Of a stretch of 36,478 nt of DNA, positions 15,487 to 22,896 are shown in pieces. A model generated the notes under the pieces. That model was not told the origin of the DNA. It ran no database searches and was given only the letters and a program-made list of their open reading frames with translations. This stretch comes from CAWFKW01 sp964568655 (GTDB taxonomy: Bacteria > Bacteroidota > Ignavibacteria > Tepidaquicellales > OLB5), in NCBI GenBank assembly GCA_964568655.1, contig CAZMRG010000020.1, positions 1 through 36,478 on the forward strand. Reading direction: 5' to 3'. The translations under genes were made by a program, and so were the position numbers. Numbering within the stretch: the stretch's first letter is position 1; the number at the start of each line of letters is the position of its first letter.

Positions 15487-15506
15487 ATTCCCGCGAAGGC
15501 GGGAAT
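15487..15506. repeat. Palindromic repeat ATTCCCGC-GAAG-GCGGGAAT
   Basis: A full copy of the window's commonest palindrome: 8-bp perfect stem, purine-rich tetraloop, preceded by C and followed by C as in the copy at 31883. Confidence 0.75.
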
Positions 15507-15513
15507 CCATTTC

Positions 15514-15586
15514 ATATGCCGCTCCTAACGGAGCTAAAAGATTAGTTTTTATAAATCTCTACAAATATGCCGCTCCTGGCGGAGCT
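15514..15586. repeat. Two direct copies of a GCTCC-NNNC-GGAGC palindrome
   Basis: Copies at 15514-15535 and 15565-15586 share ATATGCCGCTCCT, a short variable loop (TAAC or TGGC) and CGGAGCT, 51 nt apart. Each holds a 5-bp stem GCTCC/GGAGC. The loops differ while the arms are identical. The copies are followed by different sequence, so this is not one longer duplication. Confidence 0.7.
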
Positions 15587-15718
15587 TATAGAAATGAAGC
15601 ATTCTTCTAAATTTGTTTCATTACTAATTTCAGTTATTAACTGTTTTTTACTAAATTGTTTTTATTCTTTTTATGTTTTCTCGATCCGCAATCAACAATC
15701 CCCAATTCGCAATTTGTA

Positions 15719-16504
15719 TCATTCCCACTTAATTATTTTTGCGGATTTTGGAATCTTCATTGTGATAGATATCTCAGGATTATTAATATCCTTGCTGTCG
15801 TAATCAAGATAAACCGCCTGCTGTTTCTCAGGATTCTTTATGACAATTTTATTCGGAAAATTTATTTCTTTCCCGTTTGATTGCTCTGCACTGTAGTTTG
15901 AATAACCCACTTCAATCTTCGATTTATTATCTTTATCCAGCATATTGTATTTCTGAATTGTAAACTTGGCGGGCTCGATGAAGTATTTTTCAATTCCCAT
16001 AGCGTCATTTATCTGAAGCACATACATGCTGTTTTCGCATTGGGCGTCTGTGCTATCCAGCGATTCATCTTTGAAATGGAAACTTCCTGTAAAGCTGTTG
16101 ATCAGCTCATCAAAAGTAACTTTAATTCTTAAAATTGCCCCTATGTTAAGCTCGGAGCTTGGCCCGGTAATAACTTTGTTTTCCTGCACATTATAATAAA
16201 TAAAATCCTGCCGTGTAATAAGCGCCGTCGCTATAGAAATGCCGAAAGGGCCCCCGATCTTTACATATACGCTGTCAGGTTTTTTTATTTTTATTTCAAT
16301 ATCCCCTGTGCCGGAGTTATCAGGCGAGTCAAACGAAATTATCCCCGATGCTTCAAGCGACTGGATCAATGTTGAGTTGGAATTAACCCGCTCCTTTATA
16401 GATTTTATAGGGATCTTCTGCAGGTTCTCATCCTGCTGCGATGATGTGCATGCATAAATCAACGGAAGCGATAACACAAAGATATATGTAAAATATTTAA
16501 TCAA
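15719..16504 (-). CDS. DUF4292 family outer-membrane lipoprotein (LolA/LolB-like fold)
   Basis: The 261-aa protein has a lipoprotein signal with candidate lipidated C19 (LIYAC). The mature part follows the DUF4292 pattern: a helix (NSNSTLIQSLEASGIISF), then beta strands (GDIEIKIKKPDSVYVKIGG, IATALITRQDFIYYNVQENK), reminiscent of the LolA/LolB lipoprotein-carrier half-barrel. The function in the family is not established. It begins 17 nt after the amidotransferase gene and its partner in Bacteroidota, the EnvC-like gene, lies downstream beyond a repeat island. Confidence 0.82.
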   Translation of the reverse strand: MIKYFTYIFVLSLPLIYACTSSQQDENLQKIPIKSIKERVNSNSTLIQSLEASGIISFDSPDNSGTGDIEIKIKKPDSVYVKIGGPFGISIATALITRQDFIYYNVQENKVITGPSSELNIGAILRIKVTFDELINSFTGSFHFKDESLDSTDAQCENSMYVLQINDAMGIEKYFIEPAKFTIQKYNMLDKDNKSKIEVGYSNYSAEQSNGKEINFPNKIVIKNPEKQQAVYLDYDSKDINNPEISITMKIPKSAKIIKWE

Positions 16505-16521
16505 ATACTATTATATGTTTT

Positions 16522-17208
16522 CTAGTTTTTTTCGGTTTCTTTTTTAAATGCCCGGATAATGTTATCAGTAAATGCCGGGGTCCCGCCTGTCATTCTTTCA
16601 GGATGCCACTGCAGGCAAAGCATGAATGGCTTTGAAGCTGCGTCATCCCACTCGATAGATTCAATTATCCCATCAGGCGCTTTGGATGAGACTCTTAATC
16701 CTTCGCCAAGCCTGTCAACAGACTGGTGATGCGAGCTGTTTATCTTTCCTGATGTACTGCCCACTAAATTATAAAGCAGCGTATCTTTAAAAACCGTAAC
16801 ATCGTGTAGCCTGTCCTCGTCTTTGGCAATTTTTGTGTGGTCCGTTCCGCGAATTGTTTCTATGTCGCTTATCAGGCTGCCGTTCAGCCTGCAGTTTATC
16901 AGCTGCATTCCGCGGCAGATGCCGAGTATCGGAATTCCGTTTTCAAAAGCATGATCCAGTAAACGGAATTCAAAACCGTCCCGTTCAGGTATATAGTCTT
17001 CTCTGTTCAGGCCGTCTTCCCAATCCGCATAAAATTCGGGGAACACATCCACTCCGCCCGTTAAGACAAGCGATGAACATTCCTTAACTTTGTCAAAATT
17101 GTTCTCTTCCCAATCAAGGACCTCGAATTCAACTCCGCCTTTTTTCAACCAGTCAAGATACTTATCAAATTTACGTTCGCATTTGGAAACAGCGGTTTTT
17201 CTCTTCAT
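16522..17208 (-). CDS. Class-I glutamine amidotransferase / gamma-glutamyl-GABA hydrolase family (peptidase C26)
   Basis: The 228-aa cytosolic enzyme has the class-I amidotransferase triad: nucleophile C98 in GICRGMQ and H202/E204 in LQWHPE. The TGGVDVFPEFY segment (50-60) is typical of PuuD-like enzymes that hydrolyse gamma-glutamyl bonds. The true substrate is unknown; no putrescine pathway genes are nearby. It overlaps the lpxK stop by 4 nt (ATGA), so it belongs to the lpxB-lpxK transcript. A role in cell-envelope metabolism is possible from context only. Confidence 0.88.
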   Translation of the reverse strand: MKRKTAVSKCERKFDKYLDWLKKGGVEFEVLDWEENNFDKVKECSSLVLTGGVDVFPEFYADWEDGLNREDYIPERDGFEFRLLDHAFENGIPILGICRGMQLINCRLNGSLISDIETIRGTDHTKIAKDEDRLHDVTVFKDTLLYNLVGSTSGKINSSHHQSVDRLGEGLRVSSKAPDGIIESIEWDDAASKPFMLCLQWHPERMTGGTPAFTDNIIRAFKKETEKN

Positions 17209-18263
17209 GGTAATTTTAAAAGCTCGTCTATTCTGTCATAAAGAAACTGAGCATTGTTTGAAATTTGCATTTTTATTTTGGCATAATAAAGAGGATAATT
17301 ATACAGCAAGTCTTTGTACAGGTTGTCTGTGGTCGATTTAAGCACAAGTTCGGAATTCTTAATCCTTACAAAGTCTTTCTGGGTTGTAATAATTGGCTGT
17401 AAATGATGTTTCTTGCTTTCGTTCATTATTCTCTGAATTTCTTCCTGGTTGAAGCTATGATGGTCAGGAAACGTTAAAAATCCGCTTATTTTCACATTTT
17501 TTTTATCCAGCAGCGCCTTAAATGAATCAGGGTCAGCTATTCCGCAGAAGGCTACAGCCGAAAGATTTTCGTTTTTGAGGATTTCTCCTTTGATATTAAC
17601 AAAATTTTCAAGTTCGTATTTGCAGGTGACGCGCGGTTTATTCTTCGTTTTAACAATAAACAGATCGTCGTTAAATTTGTCGTTAACAATAACGATATCG
17701 GCTCTGTAAATGGCGGAATGCGGTTCCCTGTAATTGCCGGCGGGAATCAAAAAATTGTTTTTTGTTTCGCTCAACAGGACAATATCAAGCTGTCTCGCAA
17801 GCTTCCTGTGCTGAAATCCGTCGTCGATTATTATAACGTCAGGTTTAAATTTACTGTCGGCAAACTTCGCCGCTGACGATTTTTTGTCGCATATTACCAG
17901 CAAACCTTTTCCGGTATGATCATTGTTAAAGTTCTCGAGCAGCAGCAAACCTTCGTCGCCAAAATTTTCAGAGTTCAGCTGGTTTGCTTCGTTCTTAAAG
18001 TCAAACTCGACCACTTTCATATCGTCGGATTCGCGTTTAAAACCTTTTTGAACTATTACCGGGAATTTTCCGGCGGAGATTATATACTTTGCCAATAATT
18101 CAACAAACGGAGTTTTTCCGGTTCCGCCCGCGGATATATTGCCGACTGAAATTACTTTTGAATTAAGCTCAACCGGTTTAATTATCCTCCAATTGTACAT
18201 TTTATTTCTAATGAATACAATGATTCTGAATAAGAAGCTTAGAGGAAGTAGGAATATTCTCAT
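17205..18263 (-). CDS. lpxK: Tetraacyldisaccharide 4'-kinase
   Basis: LpxK phosphorylates the 4' position of the lipid A disaccharide at the inner membrane to make lipid IVA. The 352 aa are family length. An N-terminal hydrophobic helix (residues 1-20) precedes the P-loop GGTGKT (46-51) within GNISAGGTGKTPFVE. The second conserved block DDGFQHRKL follows near residue 145. The ATG overlaps the lpxB stop by 1 nt and the gene's own stop overlaps the amidotransferase start, so the three are tightly coupled. Confidence 0.97.
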   Translation of the reverse strand: MRIFLLPLSFLFRIIVFIRNKMYNWRIIKPVELNSKVISVGNISAGGTGKTPFVELLAKYIISAGKFPVIVQKGFKRESDDMKVVEFDFKNEANQLNSENFGDEGLLLLENFNNDHTGKGLLVICDKKSSAAKFADSKFKPDVIIIDDGFQHRKLARQLDIVLLSETKNNFLIPAGNYREPHSAIYRADIVIVNDKFNDDLFIVKTKNKPRVTCKYELENFVNIKGEILKNENLSAVAFCGIADPDSFKALLDKKNVKISGFLTFPDHHSFNQEEIQRIMNESKKHHLQPIITTQKDFVRIKNSELVLKSTTDNLYKDLLYNYPLYYAKIKMQISNNAQFLYDRIDELLKLP

Positions 18264-19423
18264 CAGTTTAACGCTAAATTTTTAATAGTTTCCGCCGCAT
18301 TCAGCGAGGCGTCTTTGTCTCCTAAGATATCCCACACACGTCTCAGTTTTGATTTAAGTTCGTTCCTGTAGCCGGCATCTGTAAGCAGTTTCTTCGATTC
18401 AAGCGCCAAATTTGCGGCTTTGAAATCATTTTGAATGAATTCTTTTATAATATTCTCTTTTGCTATGATATTTACTATTCCAATATTGTTAATATTCACA
18501 ATTGGTTTCATCAAAAGGTAATTTATGGGGGCCGTGCGTAAAAATATAAAATGCGGCGTTCCTATCAGCGCGCATTCCAAAGTTGATGTCCCGGCTTTTG
18601 ACATAACAAGGTCAGAATTGAGGATCAGTTCATATGTTCCGCCGCTTACCAGATTGCAGCCTTCCATTTTAATTAAGTATTTATCAAATGCGCGGCGTTC
18701 AACGCTGGGCGCCTTGCTTATATTCACTTCAATATCAAACTCGCGTTTCAGTTCTTTAACCGTTTTCAAAAGTACCGGCAGGTGATTCTTAATTTCATTA
18801 AACCTGCTTCCCGGTAATATAGTAATAACTTTTCTTTTTCCATCAGAGTGTAAGTTTTTTTTGTTTTCATCCAGGAATTTCCTAATCCTTTTAACCAGCG
18901 GGTGGCCCACATACTCAGCAGCGACTCCGAATTTTTCATAAAACTCCACTTCAAAGGGGAACACAACCAGCATTTTATCGATATACTTCCTGATCTTGTG
19001 AACACGGCTTTCGCGCCATGCCCATATCTGAGGCGAAATATAATATATGATTTTTCCGGAATAGAATCTTCTTAATTCTTCCGCAAATTTCAGGTTAAAC
19101 CCCGGGTAATCTATTAATATGACTGCATCAGGCTGATTTTCCTTTACAAACTTAAGGCAATCATTTAAAACATTTCTGAAAAAACCGTATTTTTTTGCTA
19201 CATCAATGATACCAACAGCGGCAAGAGAATTGATGTCATATAATAATTTTACTCCCTGCGCCTTCATCTGGTCGCCGCCAAGGCCCGTTATATCAAGCTT
19301 AACGCCGCTGCACGCCAGGCGCAGCTCTTTAATAAGCTCGCCCCCATGCATTTCGCCTGATTGCTCCCCGGCGGATATGAATATGGTTTTTTTAATTAAT
19401 GGGGCGGCGGATGCACCTTCCAT
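18263..19423 (-). CDS. lpxB: Lipid-A-disaccharide synthase
   Basis: LpxB joins lipid X and UDP-diacylglucosamine into the lipid A disaccharide. The 386 aa match the family. Conserved blocks are SAGEQSGEMHGGEL near the N-terminus, GLGGDQM, YYISPQIWAWRESRV and the donor-site region ILPGSRFNEIKNHLP. The tail VMSKAGTSTLECALIGTPH is typical of the GT-B C-domain. It is followed directly by lpxK (1-nt overlap) and preceded by a methyltransferase gene 18 nt away. Together with lpxK and lptE it shows that the host makes and exports lipid A. Confidence 0.97.
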   Translation of the reverse strand: MEGASAAPLIKKTIFISAGEQSGEMHGGELIKELRLACSGVKLDITGLGGDQMKAQGVKLLYDINSLAAVGIIDVAKKYGFFRNVLNDCLKFVKENQPDAVILIDYPGFNLKFAEELRRFYSGKIIYYISPQIWAWRESRVHKIRKYIDKMLVVFPFEVEFYEKFGVAAEYVGHPLVKRIRKFLDENKKNLHSDGKRKVITILPGSRFNEIKNHLPVLLKTVKELKREFDIEVNISKAPSVERRAFDKYLIKMEGCNLVSGGTYELILNSDLVMSKAGTSTLECALIGTPHFIFLRTAPINYLLMKPIVNINNIGIVNIIAKENIIKEFIQNDFKAANLALESKKLLTDAGYRNELKSKLRRVWDILGDKDASLNAAETIKNLALN

Positions 19424-19441
19424 AATTTATTGGTTCATAAT

Positions 19442-20023
19442 TTATTGGTGTGTCAGGATGTAAATTAAGATAACCATCAGGGCAATAGAGCTCATAGCCT
19501 GCAGCGTTCTCTTTTCGGACTTATAACCGGCCTTCAGATCAAATTTTACTTTTGATTGTTTTGACATGTCGTAGGGCGCCCCGGGTAAAAAACGTTTTAT
19601 TGAATTGCAGTAATCATCGTATTTCTCTTTAAACAACTCTCTTAACTTAGGCTCTTCCTCGTCTTTGATTATAAAATGATATTGAATATAAAAATATATC
19701 AGCCCGACTATTTGAAGCCAGGGCGAAAGAGAATTTGCCATAACGCTTATTCCGAAGTAGATCATAATATTCCCGAAATAAAGCGGGTTTCTCACGTAAG
19801 AAAAAGGACCTTGAGTAACAAGATTTGAAGCGCCGACTTTTCTTGTCCTGGTTTCGCCTCCGGCATATGATACGCCCCAAAGCCTTATGATCTCACCAAG
19901 CAAAGCAAGTATTAATCCTGCTATCAGCGTTAAAGTGGTCGGTCTTCCGTAAAGGAACATCGGAACAAGGAAGGGGAGCGGAGTATATGAGCGATATTTA
20001 AAAAAGAATTGTCCTAATTTCAT
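19442..20023 (-). CDS. Isoprenylcysteine carboxyl methyltransferase / phospholipid methyltransferase-like membrane protein
   Basis: The 193-aa protein has about five membrane helices and the signature of the PEMT/ICMT family: GPFSYVRNPLYFGN (residues 92-105), then DEEEPKLRELFKEKYDDYC with the conserved acidic pair and Tyr. These enzymes methylate lipids or isoprenylated substrates using SAM at the membrane. In bacteria the substrate is usually unknown. It lies upstream of lpxB by 18 nt and 58 nt downstream of the HAD phosphatase gene. An unusual feature is a final membrane helix (about 174-192) after a basic loop. Confidence 0.85.
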   Translation of the reverse strand: MKLGQFFFKYRSYTPLPFLVPMFLYGRPTTLTLIAGLILALLGEIIRLWGVSYAGGETRTRKVGASNLVTQGPFSYVRNPLYFGNIMIYFGISVMANSLSPWLQIVGLIYFYIQYHFIIKDEEEPKLRELFKEKYDDYCNSIKRFLPGAPYDMSKQSKVKFDLKAGYKSEKRTLQAMSSIALMVILIYILTHQ

Positions 20024-20081
20024 TTATAGTGAGAAGTTTCTTAAATTATCTGAAAAATTCTTATGTGATTCTATTTACTTC

Positions 20082-20801
20082 TTATCCTCGAAGGTAAACA
20101 TCTTTCCTGTTTACCCGGGCGTTTTGTCTCGGCTTTATAATTTTCTTTTCAAGGATCTTCTGAAGCTTATTTTTCACATCGCCGAAATCATCGTAATCAA
20201 AATATGTAATGTTATTTTTCCAGCAATATGAAGCCAGGGACTTCTTTGCAAAAACAATATCGGCGTAATTAGCCGCGCATACATCCGAAAACCCGTCGCC
20301 TATCAATACTGCAATCTCATCATCGCCGGTCATGTTCATCAGCAAGTTCCTTTTACAGCATCCGCATCTTGTGCATTCAGAATCGGAGTAGGGAAATTCA
20401 AGCCCGATCTTATTATCTTCAGTTAAAACAAACTTGTTGGCATAATAGGGGATACTTAGATCATGTTTTGCCAGTATCCTTCTAATATAGTAATCCATTC
20501 CTTCGCTTAGAATTGTAACTGGTATTTCCTCTTTACTGCAAAAATCAACGAATTCCTTAAATTTGCCGTCCAATTCAATACTATCAATAATCTCATCAAA
20601 TTTATTCATGTCAAAATCCTGAACCAGCGAACATTCTTTCAGAAAACATTCCCGCGCCCCGATTTCCATGTTCTCAAATCGGGTAATCACATTGTTCCAG
20701 CTTTCTTTATCTTTGATGAAATACTCACCCATTTTGATCCATGCATCCAGCCGGGTGATAGTGCCGTCAAAATCACAAAATATCTTTAAATTGCGCCTCA
20801 A
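20082..20801 (-). CDS. MtnX-like HAD-superfamily phosphatase
   Basis: The 239-aa phosphatase carries the HAD nucleophile motif DFDGTIT (D10, D12), motif II Ser in VTILSEGMDYYI, and the acidic motif IGDGFSDVCAA. The cap and the Cys cluster CTRCGCCKRN match the MtnX/PHOSPHO-type branch (2-hydroxy-3-keto-5-methylthiopentenyl-1-phosphate phosphatase or phosphocholine/phosphoserine-type activity). No other methionine-salvage gene is visible, so MtnX activity is unproven. It heads the run HAD - methyltransferase - lpxB - lpxK. Confidence 0.87.
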   Translation of the reverse strand: MRRNLKIFCDFDGTITRLDAWIKMGEYFIKDKESWNNVITRFENMEIGARECFLKECSLVQDFDMNKFDEIIDSIELDGKFKEFVDFCSKEEIPVTILSEGMDYYIRRILAKHDLSIPYYANKFVLTEDNKIGLEFPYSDSECTRCGCCKRNLLMNMTGDDEIAVLIGDGFSDVCAANYADIVFAKKSLASYCWKNNITYFDYDDFGDVKNKLQKILEKKIIKPRQNARVNRKDVYLRG

Positions 20802-20906
20802 AACAAGCCAAAATAGACTTATTTAATAGCTTATTCAAGGTAAGGAAACATCTTGTCAGTTCAGCGGAAATAGTTTCCCATTTGCGCGGAATTCAATCCA
20901 TTATAT

Positions 20907-20944
20907 AAAAAAAAGAACAAGGAATAATGAGGCATTCCTTGTTC
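20907..20944 (-). terminator. Strong rho-independent terminator behind the 35-aa membrane ORF
   Basis: GAACAAGGAAT (20915-20925) pairs perfectly with ATTCCTTGTTC (20934-20944), an 11-bp stem with an 8-nt loop. On the minus strand eight T follow (A-run 20907-20914). No listed gene ends just upstream; the only candidate is the small ORF at 21008-21115, whose stop is 63 nt away. The terminator is therefore evidence for a separate short transcript here. Confidence 0.88.
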
Positions 20945-21007
20945 AGCTGTGGTTAAATAGACTAATTATCTAACCGGAGGTAAAAAACTTATTTTATGTT
21001 CCCTGGA

Positions 21008-21115
21008 TCAGAGTTTTATGTAGTAGTTATAACTCATTAATACCAATATAACGCAATTAGCCAACAGTAAAGTTCCGCTTATAATTTTGATGGTTTTTGT
21101 CTTTAAATTTAACAT
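21008..21115 (-). CDS. 35-aa single-helix membrane protein, undescribed
   Basis: I do not recognise it. The ORF reads MLNLKTKTIKII, then a hydrophobic helix (SGTLLLANCVILVLMS, about residues 13-28), then YNYYIKL. The basic N-terminus and the following helix suggest an inner-membrane protein with its N-terminus inside. Support for expression is unusually good for so small an ORF: AAGGAGA lies 5 nt before the ATG, the best Shine-Dalgarno sequence I saw in the window, and a strong terminator lies 63 nt after the stop. A terminator upstream (21261-21287) isolates it from the FKBP gene, so it must have its own promoter. Possible roles include a small regulator of a membrane complex or a type-I-toxin-like peptide; nothing in the sequence chooses between them. 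Confidence 0.62.
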   Translation of the reverse strand: MLNLKTKTIKIISGTLLLANCVILVLMSYNYYIKL

Positions 21116-21260
21116 TTTGATCTCCTTATCCTTTTATTATTAAGACGCCGCCTGGCAGAAAAAGGTTGCATTTGGTTTTCGGGCAAAATATTCAGCGTTT
21201 AGACTGCCGATAATGCTGAAATATAATTGATACTGAAAAATAATAGCGCTGCGAAAAAAT

Positions 21261-21287
21261 AAAAAAGGGACTTAAACAGTCCCTTTT
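21261..21287 (-). terminator. Rho-independent terminator of the FKBP gene
   Basis: AAAAGGGACT (21263-21272) pairs perfectly with AGTCCCTTTT (21278-21287) around TAAAC. On the minus strand the stem is followed by a T-rich tract. It lies 24 nt after the FKBP stop. Confidence 0.87.
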
Positions 21288-21311
21288 AACAATAACAACT
21301 ATTCTAATTTT

Positions 21312-21746
21312 TTACTTTGCGTCTAAAAGCTCAACATCAAACGTAAGAGTGGAGTTTTCGGGTATTACTCCCGGGATGCCTTTATCGCCGTAGCCCAGCT
21401 GCGGCGGAATTATTAGTTTTCTTTTTCCGCCGATTTTCATAGTTGAAAATCCTTCATCCCATCCCTTGATAACCTGTCCGGCGCCGAGTTTAAATTGAAT
21501 TGGTTTGCCCCTGTCTCTTGAGCTGTCAAATTTTTTCCCGTCCGGAAGCGTCCCGTCATAATGAACGGTTAGTATCTGTCCCTGTGTTGGGGCGGCGCCA
21601 TCTCCGATCTTTTCATCAACGTACTTCAAGCCTGAGGCCGTAGTTACTTCTTCTCCCACCTTTTCACCTGCTTTCTTTGTGCACCCTTCCAATAACATTA
21701 TTGAAATAAGTAATATTGCGTTTAATAAGATAATTTTTTTAATCAT
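21312..21746 (-). CDS. FKBP-type peptidyl-prolyl isomerase lipoprotein
   Basis: The 144-aa protein has a lipoprotein signal ending LLEGC (lipidated C22), a short linker and one FKBP domain (about residues 40-144). The fold's marker segments are present: VHYDGTLPDGKKFDSS, FKLGAGQVIKGWDEG, and IPPQLGYGDKG followed by IPENSTLTFDVELL. It should speed proline isomerisation in proteins of the periplasm or the outer-membrane inner face. It lies 15 nt after the M42 peptidase gene and ends at a clear terminator. Confidence 0.94.
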   Translation of the reverse strand: MIKKIILLNAILLISIMLLEGCTKKAGEKVGEEVTTASGLKYVDEKIGDGAAPTQGQILTVHYDGTLPDGKKFDSSRDRGKPIQFKLGAGQVIKGWDEGFSTMKIGGKRKLIIPPQLGYGDKGIPGVIPENSTLTFDVELLDAK

Positions 21747-21761
21747 TTTTTTGATTTTATT

Positions 21762-22811
21762 TTAGAAATCCAGTTTTGCCTGTAAAATGTATTCTGTAAG
21801 AAGATCGATACAAAGATCAACATCCTTCAAGCTCAGCGTTTCAACCGAAGAATGTAAGTAACGTGTTGGCACAGAAACCACCGAGATAGGAACTCCCGCC
21901 CTTGTTTGCGAAATTGGGTCGGCATCCGTATATGTATGACCGTAATCTACGTCAATTTGATGCGGGATCTTTTTCTTCTTTGCGGTTTCAATCAAGCCGT
22001 CGGAAATTTTATTGTTGGAACGCACTCCTCGGGTAATTACCGGTCCTTTCCAGAGCCTTGTGTCTCCGAATTTCTCTTTGGGAATTTCAGGCTGGTCGGT
22101 CGCAGGTATAACATCAATGGCTATTGCGGCAGTAGGTTTAAGCTGGTAAGCGGCATTTCCCGCGCCCCAAACGCCGGTCTCTTCCTGTATGGATGAGACG
22201 CCATATACTGTTTTATTGAGTTTTTTGTTTTTGCTGAGTTTCCTGATCACTTCAGCGACAATATATATTCCCACCCTGTTATCCCAGCATCTGGCTGTTG
22301 CCGCGCCGTTGGCAAGCTCGCAGTAATTTTCTCCGAAAATTATCGGGTCGCCGACGGACACATATTTTTCAGCGTCTTTTTTATTTTTCGCACCGATATC
22401 TATCCATACCGTATGAAGTTCAGCTCTCTTATCTCTTTCCTGGTTTGTGAGCAGATGCAAAGATGTTCTGCCCATCCCGCCGTTTACGATTCCTTTTTTG
22501 GTGAGAATTCTCGCGCGCTGTGAGGCAAGAATATTCGGGTCAACTCCGCCTATAGGTTTAACGAAGATAAACCCGTCGTCATTGATGTAATTGACGATTA
22601 AACCGATCTCATCTGCGTGGCCAACGATCAAAATAGATTTTTGCTTGCCCGGATTTAATGTAGCGGTGAGATTACCGTGAATATCAGCGGCTATGTTATC
22701 GCAAAATGTTGATACTTCGCTGCGCCAAATTTTTTGAACCGGCTCTTCATAGCCGGAAGGAGCGGGCGTATCGATCAGGGATATTAGAAATTGTTTCTGA
22801 GATTCATTCAT
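21762..22811 (-). CDS. M42 family metallo-aminopeptidase
   Basis: The 349-aa dinuclear-metal aminopeptidase (glutamyl aminopeptidase / CelM-like, tetrahedral TET class) has no signal peptide and should act on peptides in the cytosol. All expected ligands are visible: H65 and D67 (GHADEIG), D177 (CWDNR), E210-E211 (QEETG, base and metal), D233 (AIDV) and H320 (YLHSS). TDADPI near residue 297 is the usual substrate-pocket loop. It precedes the FKBP gene by 15 nt, and the pair probably shares one transcript. Confidence 0.94.
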   Translation of the reverse strand: MNESQKQFLISLIDTPAPSGYEEPVQKIWRSEVSTFCDNIAADIHGNLTATLNPGKQKSILIVGHADEIGLIVNYINDDGFIFVKPIGGVDPNILASQRARILTKKGIVNGGMGRTSLHLLTNQERDKRAELHTVWIDIGAKNKKDAEKYVSVGDPIIFGENYCELANGAATARCWDNRVGIYIVAEVIRKLSKNKKLNKTVYGVSSIQEETGVWGAGNAAYQLKPTAAIAIDVIPATDQPEIPKEKFGDTRLWKGPVITRGVRSNNKISDGLIETAKKKKIPHQIDVDYGHTYTDADPISQTRAGVPISVVSVPTRYLHSSVETLSLKDVDLCIDLLTEYILQAKLDF

Positions 22812-22896
22812 ATAACTAGTCTTTTTAATTAATTGAAATTAAAGAGTCAGACCAGCATGGCGATTCCGCCATTGCCGCCGGAGGGCGAGACTGAAA

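Noticed and set aside
20981..21045. A 14-codon plus-strand ORF preceded by GGAGG.
   Set aside because: The Shine-Dalgarno is too far from the ATG and the minus-strand ORF in the same place has far better signals.
21145..21180. TGGCAG...TTGCAT on the plus strand as a sigma-54 -24/-12 promoter.
   Set aside because: The GG and GC are 12 nt apart rather than 10, and it points away from the small ORF.
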